A stretch of 41,557 nt of DNA from the NCBI GenBank assembly GCA_040880805.1, contig JBBDHW010000069.1, forward strand, positions 1-41,557. The letters are read 5' to 3'. Positions 18,451 through 27,671 of this stretch are shown here, in pieces. The number at the start of each line of letters is the position of its first letter. The stretch's first letter is position 1. The translations under genes were made by a program, and so were the position numbers. Source of the stretch: Acidimicrobiia bacterium (lineage in GTDB: Bacteria; Actinomycetota; Acidimicrobiia; IMCC26256; DASPTH01). The notes under the pieces were generated by a model, which saw only the letters and a list, made by a program, of their open reading frames with translations, had not been told where the DNA came from and made no database searches.

Positions 18451-21251
18451 GCAGTGCGCTTCGACCGTGGCGGGAGGTCGCGGTTCCGCGACCCGACATC
18501 GCCGACGGCTCGTTCGACGAATCGCTCTTCGCCGCCGACCTGGGTCTTGTCGACCGCGGCCGCGGGCCCGCCGACTACCTCGATCCGGTGACGTTCTGCG
18601 AGAAGACGTACCTCACCGAGAATCTCTCGGCGTTCCTCGGTGAGCTGACGGCTCGCCTGTCGGGCGACATGGCTGCGGCGGGCGTGTACCGGTTACAGAC
18701 CGAGTTCGGCGGCGGGAAGACGCACACCCTGCTCGCCGCCTATCACCTGTTCCGCGACCCTGCTCGCGTAGCGGGCACTCCGTTCGTCTCCGAACTCGCC
18801 GAGCGTGTCGGCCGGGTGCACTTCCCGCAGGCGCGTGTAGTGGTGCTCGAGGGCGCCGCCTTGAGTGCGGGGAGGCCGGACCCGGACATCGCGGACGCCG
18901 AGGTGAACACCATGCTTGGCCAGCTCGCGTACGGCCTTGGTGGCCTCGAGGCCTATGCCAAGGTCTCCGAGCAGGACCGCCTGCTGCTCGGGTCGTCGAC
19001 GGCGGAACTCGTCAAGCTCATCGAGGCACACGCTCCGTGTCTGATCCTGCTCGACGAGGCGCTTCAATATCTTGCCAAGGCGCTCTCGGTTCCCTCGCAC
19101 GACGGGAATCTCGCGGCGACGACGCTCACGTTCGTCAAGGAGCTCTGTACCGCGGTGGCGAGCGTGCCCCGAGCCGCGGTCGTCGCGACGCTCACGAGCT
19201 CGAATCTCGAGGACTACGCGAGCGTCGCAGGTGAGGAGATGCAGGAACGGCTGTCGAAAGTGGTCGGGCGGACCGAGAATGTCGTCACACCCGTCGAGGG
19301 CGACGACATCTTTCCGATTCTTCATCGACGGCTTTTCGTCTCCCTCGGCGAAGAGGACGAGCGGCGCGCCGTCGCAAACGCCTACGCGGACTATTACGAG
19401 TTGCTTGGCGACGCAGTGCCAGGGACGTACCGCGAGACCGGTTACCGGGAACGGCTGGCGAACGCGTATCCATTCCATCCGGAACTCGTAGACATCTTGA
19501 CGAACCGCTGGGGATCGCTTTCGGGTTTTCAGCGCACGCGGGGCGCGCTGCGAACGCTCGCGCACGTGGTCAAGGCGCTCAGCCAGCGCGGGCACCCGGA
19601 GGCGCTCATCCTGACCGGTGACGTGATGCTCGCGGACTCGGGGATCCGCGGTGAGGTGCTGCGGTTCGCGGGTGAGAGCTACAAGGCAGCGCTCAACGCC
19701 GACATCATCCGCCCCGACTCGAAGGCAGCCGAAGAGGACCGTCGTCGGGGTGGTCAGGTCGAGGAGTTGAAGCTGGCCACCGGATTGGCGACGACGGCGT
19801 TCCTGAACTCGTTCGGCTCCGACCGCGTGCTCGGCGCGTCGACCGCTCAGCTCGCCCTGGGCGTCGGCCGGCCGGGACTCTCGAAGGGCCTGATCGACGA
19901 CGTGCGCGACGCGCTCGAAGGATCGCTCTGGTATATGCGTCTCGAAGGAGGCCGGTACCGGTTCACGACCGAGCCGAATCTCAACAAGGTCGTCCTCGAA
20001 CGCGAAGGCGCGATCGGCGAGGATCGAATTGAAGCACTCCTGCGCGAGGCCGTTGGCACGGTCGCGCCGAGCAGCCCGGTGCTCCGGATCGAGCCTTCGG
20101 TGGCAACTTCCACTGACCTGCCCGACGATCCGCACCTCACGCTCGGCGTGCTCGACTTCGACCTGCGAATCGGAGCCGACGGTACAAGTGACACGTTGCG
20201 CGTCGCGCGCGAGATCATTGATCATCGCGGCTCTTCCTGGCGGGCGAATAAGAACGCGGTCATGCTCATAGCAGCCGATGGCCCGGCAGTCGCGAAGGCG
20301 CGCGGTTCCGCGCGCACGCTCGCCGCGTTGCGCGACCTGAAGAGCGACCGACACCGTCTCAACCGGTTCAACGTTGAGCAACGCGAGCAACTCGACAAGC
20401 GTCTCGCGGCCGCGGAGGAGCGGTTACCGCAGCAAGTTGCGATGGCATACCGCCATCTCCTCCTGCTCGGAGGCGACGACAACGGCGGCGCGCAGCTCGA
20501 CCACATCGACCTCGGACCGGCGCGCGTCGACGCGCGCATCGGCGATCGCGTGCTCGACTATCTGCGAAGCGCAGACCGAATCGTCGAGACGAACCTGGCC
20601 CCGGCAGCATTGCTCGCGGCCCGATTTGGCCTGCTTCCCGAGGGCACCGAAGCGGTCGAGCTCGACACGTTGCTCGGCTACTTCGCTCGGCTGCCCCAGC
20701 TGCCCAAGCTCGCGGGACCGGAGGTCCTGCGTACGTCGCTCGCCGAAGGTGTGGCGAAGGGCTTGTTTGGTCTGTCCAGCGGCGCGCGCTGGGACGCGGA
20801 GGACGCTGTGCTCCGTTTCGGCAAGTCCATCGACCCGAGCGAGATCCAGTTCCAGCCGGGAACGTTCCTCGTCCGGGCCGCGGCGATCAAGGAGCTGATC
20901 GCGCAGCGCGGTGAGGAGCAACCAACCACGAGCCCTGCCGGGGTGACTCAGGGCAGGCCGTCGGAGGAGACGACCGGCGAGGCAGGCGCCACTGATCAGC
21001 CACCGCCCGCCACCGGCGCGACCCTCCCAGGAGTCACCGTGCACGTGCGCGGCATCCCCGGCAGCAAGGCGCGCGACGTCGTGAAGGTCGCTGTGCTACC
21101 CCTCGGTGCCGCGAGCCCGGACGTCACCGTCGAGATGACGATCCACGCCGATGGCGGTCTCGCGGGCATCCCGCGTGAGACTCTCAACCTCGTCGTTCTC
21201 GAAGGCCTCCGCCAACTCGGGCTCGATGACGTGCAGGTCGACGAAGGTTGA
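18447..21251 (+). CDS. DUF499 family AAA+ ATPase
   Basis: This 934-aa protein corresponds to COG1483/DUF499. ATG 18447 is set by a strong GAGGAGG five bases upstream and by the N-terminal pattern LRPWREVAVPRPDI, usual for the family. Walker A is FGGGKTHTL with Lys at 91, and Walker B is CLILLDEAL (about 197-205). Other parts include VVATLTSSNLEDY (a sensor-like strand), AYPFHPELVDILTNRWG, which is characteristic of DUF499, and a Pro/Thr-rich linker near 835-865 leading to a small C-terminal domain. It is predicted to be an ATP-driven partner of the DUF1156 methylase and the helicase, acting on DNA in the cytoplasm. Its exact role is not established. Confidence 0.93.
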   Translation: MSSALRPWREVAVPRPDIADGSFDESLFAADLGLVDRGRGPADYLDPVTFCEKTYLTENLSAFLGELTARLSGDMAAAGVYRLQTEFGGGKTHTLLAAYHLFRDPARVAGTPFVSELAERVGRVHFPQARVVVLEGAALSAGRPDPDIADAEVNTMLGQLAYGLGGLEAYAKVSEQDRLLLGSSTAELVKLIEAHAPCLILLDEALQYLAKALSVPSHDGNLAATTLTFVKELCTAVASVPRAAVVATLTSSNLEDYASVAGEEMQERLSKVVGRTENVVTPVEGDDIFPILHRRLFVSLGEEDERRAVANAYADYYELLGDAVPGTYRETGYRERLANAYPFHPELVDILTNRWGSLSGFQRTRGALRTLAHVVKALSQRGHPEALILTGDVMLADSGIRGEVLRFAGESYKAALNADIIRPDSKAAEEDRRRGGQVEELKLATGLATTAFLNSFGSDRVLGASTAQLALGVGRPGLSKGLIDDVRDALEGSLWYMRLEGGRYRFTTEPNLNKVVLEREGAIGEDRIEALLREAVGTVAPSSPVLRIEPSVATSTDLPDDPHLTLGVLDFDLRIGADGTSDTLRVAREIIDHRGSSWRANKNAVMLIAADGPAVAKARGSARTLAALRDLKSDRHRLNRFNVEQREQLDKRLAAAEERLPQQVAMAYRHLLLLGGDDNGGAQLDHIDLGPARVDARIGDRVLDYLRSADRIVETNLAPAALLAARFGLLPEGTEAVELDTLLGYFARLPQLPKLAGPEVLRTSLAEGVAKGLFGLSSGARWDAEDAVLRFGKSIDPSEIQFQPGTFLVRAAAIKELIAQRGEEQPTTSPAGVTQGRPSEETTGEAGATDQPPPATGATLPGVTVHVRGIPGSKARDVVKVAVLPLGAASPDVTVEMTIHADGGLAGIPRETLNLVVLEGLRQLGLDDVQVDEG

Positions 21252-21268
21252 CGCGACGAGCAGAAGCG

Positions 21269-21472
21269 ATGGACTCTTCCGGGTCGTCGCCTTCTCGGAG
21301 AGAACTCGGGACGGACGGGCGTGGTGTTCCCGTCGATCTACCGGGTCAGGAAGTCGAGCGCGCCGAGCTCGAAGCCCTGGGATTCTGCCCCTTCGCCCCA
21401 GCGGACTCTTCAGACTTCGCGCGAAGATCACCGTGTGGAAGCAAAGGCACTCACTCCGCGCGATCTGTTTGA
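21269..21472 (+). CDS. Possible small ORF overlapping the DUF262 gene start (67 aa)
   Basis: Not recognised. Between the DUF499 stop and the DUF262 gene, the frame from ATG 21269 has strong coding-type third positions (for example in the stretch encoding GQEVERAELEALGFCPFAP), while the frame of the DUF262 protein upstream of 21435 does not. The ORF overlaps the DUF262 start by 38 bases. No good ribosome site is seen. It may be a small gene, a remnant, or the true N-terminus joined by a frameshift. The DUF262 protein already starts at the usual distance from its first motif, so a missing N-terminus is less likely. Confidence 0.35.
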   Translation: MDSSGSSPSRRELGTDGRGVPVDLPGQEVERAELEALGFCPFAPADSSDFARRSPCGSKGTHSARSV

Positions 21473-23288
21473 CGGCAAGGTCTGTTACGAGATACCCGCG
21501 TTCCAGCGGCCGTATGTATGGACGGAGGAAGATCAGTGGCAGCCGCTGTGGGATGACATCGCACGCGTGACGGATGCGGTGATCGACATCGGGGAAGACG
21601 AAAAGGCTCTTGCCGTTCTCGCTGGGCACTTCCTCGGCGCTGTGGTCGTGAAGCAGCTCGCCAGTGCGGCCGGCGATCCACTGCGATCGTCGGTGATCGA
21701 TGGGCAGCAACGTCTCACAACGCTGCAGCTCCTGCTCGATGCGGCACAGCTGGTGATGGAGCAGTTCGACCACGAGGACGTGGCGGAGAGCCTGCAAGAG
21801 CTCGTGCTCAATGATTCGAAGCGATTCCGTGCGACTCCCAAGCGGTTCAAGCTCTGGCCATCCAGGATCGACCGGGTCGCGTTCGAGCACGTCATGGACA
21901 ACGAGCTGGCCGTTCCGGACGACGTGGTCGACAACCGCATTTCTCAAGCGCACCGCTTTTTTCGAGCAGCGATCGCAGAGTGGGCTGAGGTAACGGGCGA
22001 TCCGGAGAAGGCGGGCCGGAGGCTCGCTGCTCTCGCCCAAGTCCTCCAGCGGCACCTGCAGATCGTGGCGATCGATCTTTCCGGGAACGACGACGATCAG
22101 CTCATCTTCGAGACTCTCAACGACCGGGGCACGCCGCTTCTGGCCGCCGATTTGATCAAGAACTACGTGTTCCAGCGGTGCGAGGACCTCGGAGCTGACG
22201 TCGATGGCTGGAGCGACACCTACTGGCGAGACTTTGATGACGACTGGTGGCGCGACCAGGTCTCCCAGGGTCGGATGTACCGCTCGCGGATCGACCTCTT
22301 CCTTCAGTACTGGCTCACCATGAGAATCAAGGACGAGATCCCGACCGATGCAGTGTTCGCTCGGTTTCGAGGTTACGCAAACGAGCAACTGGCAGGACGT
22401 GCTGTTGCTGAGCAGTTCCTTGCCGGTCTGCGTCGTGATGCCGATACATTCCGAGACTTCGCTCAGCTCGATCCGAGATCAGCGAGGGGTAGCTTCTACA
22501 CGCGGGTCGTCGAAGCTTTGGAGCTAGGCGCATTCATCCCGCTCCTTCTGTGGTTGATCAGCGAGCACCACGAGGCGTCGGCCGACCAGTCCGACAAGGC
22601 GCTCGCCGCTGTTGAGAGCTGGGCCGTCCGTCGAACGCTGCTCCGCCGAACGATGAAGGACGTCAACAAACTCGTGGTCGCGCTCCTCAAGGAGTTGGAC
22701 GAGCATCCAGCCGAAGTCGTTGGTGACGCGACCGTCGCATACCTCCGGGCACAGACAGCCGACGCGCGGACCTGGCCGATGGATGAGGAGCTTTTGACCG
22801 CGCTGCCGACAGTGAAGGCGTACGGCAACATCAAACAGCAGCGGCTTCGCGCGCTACTTGCTGGCGTCGAGTTGCAACTTCGCTCCGAGCGCCATGAGGA
22901 AGTGACGCTCCCGGCGAAGCTTGAGATTGAGCACGTCATGCCGCAGGGATGGCGCAGCTACTGGGGCGCCGGCATCGCGAATGATCTTGAGGCGGCTACT
23001 CGGCGGGACCACCTGGTGAACACGATTGGCAACCTCACGCTCGTGACACAGAAGTTGAACGTCGCGCTCTCGAACAGGCCGTGGACCGACGCCGAGGCGC
23101 AAGAGGTCGCGCCTACCGGGAAGGACGCGGGCCTCGGTAAGCGATCGCTGCTGAACAGATATAGCGTGCTCTTGATCAACAAGGACATCGTTGATCCGCA
23201 TGAGCAAGCGTGGAGCGAGCAGGACATTGCAACGCGAAACACATACCTCGCGACGGTGATCGCCGAGGTCTGGCCCGTCGGAGGCTGA
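21435..23288 (+). CDS. DUF262-DUF1524 protein (GmrSD-like type IV endonuclease)
   Basis: This 617-aa protein has the single-chain GmrSD layout. GTG 21435 is chosen because the family starts shortly before the YEIPAFQRPYVW segment; its ribosome site is weak. The DUF262 half has DGQQRLTTLQLLL (about 89-101), the ParB/Srx-like nucleotide-binding motif, and IFETLNDRGTPL. The C-terminal DUF1524 half has the His-Me finger EIEHVMPQGW (about 498) and NTIGNLTLVTQKLN (about 530). GmrSD enzymes use NTPs to cut modified phage DNA (glucosylated hydroxymethylcytosine for the founder). In an operon with a methylase it may instead cut DNA with the wrong modification state. Its stop overlaps the next ATG. Confidence 0.9.
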   Translation: MEAKALTPRDLFDGKVCYEIPAFQRPYVWTEEDQWQPLWDDIARVTDAVIDIGEDEKALAVLAGHFLGAVVVKQLASAAGDPLRSSVIDGQQRLTTLQLLLDAAQLVMEQFDHEDVAESLQELVLNDSKRFRATPKRFKLWPSRIDRVAFEHVMDNELAVPDDVVDNRISQAHRFFRAAIAEWAEVTGDPEKAGRRLAALAQVLQRHLQIVAIDLSGNDDDQLIFETLNDRGTPLLAADLIKNYVFQRCEDLGADVDGWSDTYWRDFDDDWWRDQVSQGRMYRSRIDLFLQYWLTMRIKDEIPTDAVFARFRGYANEQLAGRAVAEQFLAGLRRDADTFRDFAQLDPRSARGSFYTRVVEALELGAFIPLLLWLISEHHEASADQSDKALAAVESWAVRRTLLRRTMKDVNKLVVALLKELDEHPAEVVGDATVAYLRAQTADARTWPMDEELLTALPTVKAYGNIKQQRLRALLAGVELQLRSERHEEVTLPAKLEIEHVMPQGWRSYWGAGIANDLEAATRRDHLVNTIGNLTLVTQKLNVALSNRPWTDAEAQEVAPTGKDAGLGKRSLLNRYSVLLINKDIVDPHEQAWSEQDIATRNTYLATVIAEVWPVGG

Positions 23289-24481
23289 TGCGCTCGCGAC
23301 GGTTCTCGCGCCGCGGAGATCGTGATCAGACCTCGACGTCTTCGAAGTCTCTGTCGATTGCGACGCGTGGAGATGCAGTCGAGGTCGTCGACGCGGTCTT
23401 CGACAGCTGGGTTGTGAGGTTCGAGCCGCTGGCCGAGCTCTCCGAAAGCGCGGCTTACAACCGCGCGGCTGCGCAAGGGGTAGTCGCCGGACTCGTCGAG
23501 TCGCTGCCGCTTCTACGCGAAGCACTTCGTGATCGCGGTGCCATGCGGGTCGTTTTCTCACCCGAGGTGCGAAGGGCTCTCGCTGAAGGTTCGGCCCGCT
23601 TGATGGGAGACGGCGGACTGCCCGTTGCAGTCGACCAAGCCGGGAAGGTCGTGGAGATTGCCAAGCGGTCGGGGGTTCCTGCTGCTGAAGCGGCCGCAGT
23701 AGCAGGACTCGGTCTGGGCGCGATGGCTGTCGCGGCGTGGCCGGTAGTCCTCGCCGTCGGCGTCGCCACAGCTGCGGCAGTGGCGCAGCAACGATGGCTG
23801 GAGAGGACATTCGCGAGCCTCGGCTCGCAGCTCGAAAGGATCGAGACTCGACTTCTTGATGACGATCTTGGCGTGTTAGACGCGGCTGACGTGTTGGTGG
23901 ATCTCGTCGCAAAGCTCGGTTTCGAGCGCGTCCCGCAGCAGCTCCGGGAAGAGCTGGCTGTAACGCGCCGGCAGGCAGAGAGCATTTACTTCTCGCGGCG
24001 GCGCTTCGTCGATCGGCTCAAACGCGCGATTGAGGATCAGCAGACCGCTCACGAGGCCAAAACTGGCGAGCGCAAGGCATGGGCCGGCGACGTCGCCAAG
24101 CAGCTGACAGGTGAAAGCACCGCTGTCGACGAGATGGTCGTGTTCCTCCGGGCAATGGTGACTCGTGCTCGGCTCGGCGCAGTGACTGCGGGAGTCCTTG
24201 CCACAGACGGCGCACCTATCGCGGCACTATCGCTCCTGGACGAACTTCGTGACACGCTGCGTACCGACTACTGGGACCTGCAGAACCGACTCTCGGCTCT
24301 TGCTCGCTCCGCGCCGGATTCACCGATCTGGCGAAGGCTTCTTGACAGGTCGGATCCGGAAACGGCACGAGATCATGCTCGAGCGCTGTCGAACGCTCTC
24401 GCGACGTCTATCGGGAACCGCCTGCCCGACAGCGACGAGGTGCTCGCACTCGAGGTGCCAGCGGGCTGGAACGCCCGATGA
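23288..24481 (+). CDS. Hypothetical protein with a long hydrophobic segment, last gene of the defence-like operon
   Basis: Not recognised; 397 aa. ATG 23288 shares a base with the DUF262 stop (TGATG), so it belongs to the same transcript. The first 20 residues are very basic (MRSRRFSRRGDR). Residues about 135-167 form a long Ala/Val/Gly-rich stretch with GLGLGAMAVAAWPVVLAVG, enough for one long or two short membrane passes. The part after it is charged, helical and coiled-coil-like (ERTFASLGSQLERIETRLL). Membrane proteins ending a defence operon often act as abortive effectors, but nothing here proves that. A structural partner of the ATPases is equally possible. Confidence 0.8.
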   Translation: MRSRRFSRRGDRDQTSTSSKSLSIATRGDAVEVVDAVFDSWVVRFEPLAELSESAAYNRAAAQGVVAGLVESLPLLREALRDRGAMRVVFSPEVRRALAEGSARLMGDGGLPVAVDQAGKVVEIAKRSGVPAAEAAAVAGLGLGAMAVAAWPVVLAVGVATAAAVAQQRWLERTFASLGSQLERIETRLLDDDLGVLDAADVLVDLVAKLGFERVPQQLREELAVTRRQAESIYFSRRRFVDRLKRAIEDQQTAHEAKTGERKAWAGDVAKQLTGESTAVDEMVVFLRAMVTRARLGAVTAGVLATDGAPIAALSLLDELRDTLRTDYWDLQNRLSALARSAPDSPIWRRLLDRSDPETARDHARALSNALATSIGNRLPDSDEVLALEVPAGWNAR

Positions 24482-24811
24482 GCAACACACCAGTACGCCG
24501 ACCGCCATAGGCGACAAAGGAGTACACAGATGTGACCGCGCTCGCAGGTCGACGAGCTTTCAAGTGCTCTCTTGTTGTCGAACGCGGCTCCCGTGCATGG
24601 AGTCGGCATGGCGCGCGCCGCACTCGTGATTGTCACTGGCGGATTGAGCCGTGGTCAGAGGGGGCGTGAGACGAGCGCGATCACACAGAGCGAATCGCGC
24701 TTCAGGCAACGACCGCCGGCGCATAGGTACACTGGCAGACGCGGCCCAAAGCTCATCAGCGTGGAGCGTCTCTCAGCTGTTCGTACGCGGCGTTGACTTC
24801 GGCCATGCGCC
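24482..24811. other. Gene-free stretch downstream of the operon
   Basis: No gene, tRNA or clear hairpin terminator is seen in these 330 bases. All frames on both strands are short or have unlikely composition. It separates the operon from transposase debris and may mark the right edge of the defence module. Confidence 0.4.
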
Positions 24812-25003
24812 GGGGTGAACGGACCGACCGAAGGACTCAACCTCTGCGTCAAGAAAGTGAAGCGATGCGGACACGGGTTCACCAGCTTCGAGCACTACCG
24901 ACTGCGCGTGCTCCTCCACGCTGGCGGAGTCACCTGGCCGGCGCGACCATCACCACCGCGCATCCGCACTCACACTCGGCGCCATCCCTACCCTGACGCG
25001 TAG
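24812..25003 (+). pseudogene. ISL3-like transposase C-terminal relic
   Basis: About 62 codons are preserved, containing NGPTEGLNLCVKKVKRCGHG and FEHYRLRVLLHAGGVTW, the C-terminal pattern of ISL3-type transposases. The frame ends naturally at 25003, but the catalytic core is missing upstream. Inverted terminal repeats were not found. The following 280 bases up to the lipoprotein stop hold nothing I could identify. Confidence 0.65.
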
Positions 25004-25283
25004 AGCCGCTATGCCGTCGTTCCACGCCAAGGGCGTGACTGGTGTGATCGATGTCGATGGCCCACTTCGTCTCGATACGGCGTCAGATGGATTGGCATTC
25101 CGAATCAAGTGGCCTGCTCACAGGGGCTCGCCAAGCGGGAAGGCGTCCGGAGCTGGGTCGACCCCGAGCGCCACGACGTCGATCAGCACGAATCCGGCGA
25201 CGGTGTCACCCGCCAGCTACCCGAAGGCCATCATCACCCTTGCCGCCTCGGATCTGGCGTCGCGAAGAGGACGCGATCCATCG

Positions 25284-26126
25284 CTACGGATTTGATTTGT
25301 AGGAGCCGTCGGGCGCGAGGACAATCGTTTGGACAGATTGCCCTGACTCCGTATAGACCTCAACCCGGAGATACGGCGCGCTCAGGATCGGAACCACCTG
25401 CAGGACTGAGTCTACATAGGCTTCGCTTACGTCAGAGCTCAGAAGCGGATCCTCAGCTCGGGCCCCGACCACGACCTTACACATAAAGACCGTAGGCGCC
25501 ACCAAAGTCGTTCCGTTGCTCTCAAACGTACATGTCGACGGAAGTTTGTATAGCAACTGGTTCGGAAGTAGGTTGGCCGCTGCTCCAGCATTCACCGGCC
25601 ATTCTGCAATCAGGTAGGGCTCGGCGCTACTGAAATAGAAGGCGGAATGCAAGGGGGGTGGCGTTCGTCCGGGAGTATCTCCGGCGACTACTCCGGGAAA
25701 CGAAGCGGGGATACTCGACGCTCCCGAAACTCTGAGTCTTGCGCTCCCAGGCGGCGAGGTCTGCACGTCTTTCGACAGGGATAGGGAAATCGGCGATATA
25801 TCGGGTGTGTAGGTGTACCGCCATCCGTCACTCGTTGTGAATGAGATTGGACCCGAGTAATAGGTCGCGGAGGGCCTTGTAGTGGTCGAGGTCGACGGCG
25901 ATGTCGGTATCGAAGCGACAGTCGACGAGCCACCTGTACTTGATTGGGTCTTCGTCTGCGCGCGATTTGCGCTACCACCTCCACTACCACAGCCAACTGT
26001 GACTAGGAGGACACTCATGGCCACCGCGCAAGCCCACCGCGCCTTGCGTCTCCCATTGTTTCGACGCCCAAGAGAAGACCCGCCGCTGAGGGGCCGGCTT
26101 GCGGGGCGGGGAGAACAAGTGCTCAT
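25284..26126 (-). CDS. Predicted lipoprotein (280 aa)
   Basis: Family not recognised. ATG 26126 is favoured by a GGAGG five bases upstream; a longer frame to 26270 has no ribosome site. A basic N-terminal region (RRNNGRRKAR) leads to a hydrophobic core AVAMSVLLVTVGC with the lipobox Cys. A Ser/Thr-rich linker of about 40 residues follows (SPSTSTTTRPS), then a beta-rich domain with ISFTTSDGWRYTYT and two cysteines (STCTF, VFMCKV). It should be anchored on the outer face of the membrane. The 157-bp gap to the next leftward gene leaves co-transcription with the SGNH hydrolase possible. Confidence 0.75.
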   Translation of the reverse strand: MSTCSPRPASRPLSGGSSLGRRNNGRRKARWACAVAMSVLLVTVGCGSGGGSANRAQTKTQSSTGGSSTVASIPTSPSTSTTTRPSATYYSGPISFTTSDGWRYTYTPDISPISLSLSKDVQTSPPGSARLRVSGASSIPASFPGVVAGDTPGRTPPPLHSAFYFSSAEPYLIAEWPVNAGAAANLLPNQLLYKLPSTCTFESNGTTLVAPTVFMCKVVVGARAEDPLLSSDVSEAYVDSVLQVVPILSAPYLRVEVYTESGQSVQTIVLAPDGSYKSNP

Positions 26127-26282
26127 GGCGGCCTCCAGTGACGCTGCTCTCCGCAGCAAGCGGTATCCAGACCTGCGACCAACGCTTCCCACAACAACCT
26201 CACCACACAAGATGCCCTCCAGCGTCGATACTTCGTCTCGTTTTACATCGACGACCGTGAACTGGCCCACGCTCGACGTTTC

Positions 26283-27671
26283 TTACGCGCCACAAGCTCC
26301 GTAGTGATCCACATCGCACCATGACGTCTCGCCCTGGGGCCGAGTGCCGACGATCCCAGGCGACTTCAGCGTCAACGTATAGGTGTCCCCCACTTGCAGG
26401 TTTGGCCCAGATCCCGGCCCTGCTGTCGGGTCGACGCCCGCAGGGACGCTCCGCTCCGTGACGACGGCGGTCGCCGTCCATCCTGAGGTGGCGTTGATCT
26501 GCAGGTCAATCTCGACATAGCCCGACACCGGCGGGTGTTTTAGAGGTTCGTTGATCCACCAGGTGATCGTGACAGCCCCGTCGCTTGTGATGGAGATCGT
26601 GCCGCCGTGTATCCCCCAACTGCCGGCGAATGGTGCCAGCAACGGCGGTGGGATGTCGTCGAATGAGACATTCGACCGTACGAAAGCGGCGAGGACGCGT
26701 GCGGTCTTGGTGTGTCCGGTCTGGTTGGGGTGGAACGATCGGCCGAGTTCCCACCAGTCGCCCGACGTGATCCCGACGGTGAGACCGTTGAGCCATGGAT
26801 CGGCGCTGCAGAGCGCGTGCCGGTCGGTCGCGTTGCCGCTGTATTCGTAGGGATCTCGGGAAATGTCGAGGAAGTGGAACCGGACGCCGCGGTCACCCTG
26901 CCGCGCGTCAGCATCTTGTGCAGCAAGCGCGATCTGCTGGTTGAGATAGCCGGTGACGCTGCGCAGCATACCGACGTCGTAACTCTGAATCCCTTCGCAG
27001 TTCCTAATCAGGGTCCGTCGCCAGCCGTCCCAGCGTGCGACCTCCTCAACAAGGTGCGGGTAACCGACGACGACGACATCTCCACCAGGCGACACGACTT
27101 GCGCAACCGTGTCGTAGACGCCCGCGAGGCTGGCCCGCAGGTCGTCGATACGGTGCCTGAGTTCGGCTTCGGAGAAATCGCAACCCGGGGTGAGGTCGAA
27201 CGCTCCCCACGCCGAGTTGACGTCGAGACACCCCTTGAGCACTTCGGCGAAGCGGACGTCGTTGCCGCCGACGCTGAAGGTCACGACATCCCAGCGGCCG
27301 CGTCCGAATCGTGCGCGGGCCTCGCCGATCTGCCCCTCGAGTTCGGACGACATAGCACCGGTGCAGGCGACGAGTGCGATCTCGTCGAACCCAAGCTCGC
27401 CCGCGATCTCCCGATAAGCGCCGACCGACCAAGCTGCAGCACCGGTGTCCTCGCCGGTCGCGCGACGGCAGTCGCGGCCCTGCGTCGCGACACCCGAGCC
27501 TTCGGCCTCCCGTGCGAGCGTCCCGGGGATCCCTTCACCCGACGAGTACGAGTCACCCAAAGCAAGCCAGCCACGACCAGCGGCTTGCGCGGCTCCGTCG
27601 CGCGGCGACACGGGAAAGGGCGCCGCGGCGGCCACCAAGAACACCAGCACCACTACGGAGCGTCTCGTCAT
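26283..27671 (-). CDS. Secreted SGNH/GDSL hydrolase
   Basis: This 462-aa exported esterase/lipase-like enzyme has a signal peptide (MTRRSVVVLVFLVAAAAPFPV). The SGNH blocks are present: GDSYSSGEG with nucleophile Ser41, ACTGAMSSEL, FSVGGNDVRFAEV (block III) and SFHPNQTGH (Asp/His block V, His in FHPN). Cysteines spaced through the catalytic domain suggest disulfides, as in extracellular Streptomyces SGNH enzymes. About 110 C-terminal residues form a separate beta-rich domain (YVEIDLQINATSGW, VGDTYTLTLKSPG), perhaps for substrate or wall binding. Its ATG overlaps the stop of the upstream lipoprotein (ATGA), so the two are coupled. The substrate cannot be told from sequence. Confidence 0.9.
   Translation of the reverse strand: MTRRSVVVLVFLVAAAAPFPVSPRDGAAQAAGRGWLALGDSYSSGEGIPGTLAREAEGSGVATQGRDCRRATGEDTGAAAWSVGAYREIAGELGFDEIALVACTGAMSSELEGQIGEARARFGRGRWDVVTFSVGGNDVRFAEVLKGCLDVNSAWGAFDLTPGCDFSEAELRHRIDDLRASLAGVYDTVAQVVSPGGDVVVVGYPHLVEEVARWDGWRRTLIRNCEGIQSYDVGMLRSVTGYLNQQIALAAQDADARQGDRGVRFHFLDISRDPYEYSGNATDRHALCSADPWLNGLTVGITSGDWWELGRSFHPNQTGHTKTARVLAAFVRSNVSFDDIPPPLLAPFAGSWGIHGGTISITSDGAVTITWWINEPLKHPPVSGYVEIDLQINATSGWTATAVVTERSVPAGVDPTAGPGSGPNLQVGDTYTLTLKSPGIVGTRPQGETSWCDVDHYGACGA

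Noticed and set aside
10167-24481. Assignment of the operon to DISARM or BREX
   Set aside because: The SNF2 helicase and methylase recall class 1 DISARM, but no DrmA, DrmB or DrmC-like genes are present, and PglZ, BrxC and PglX are absent, so neither label is supported.
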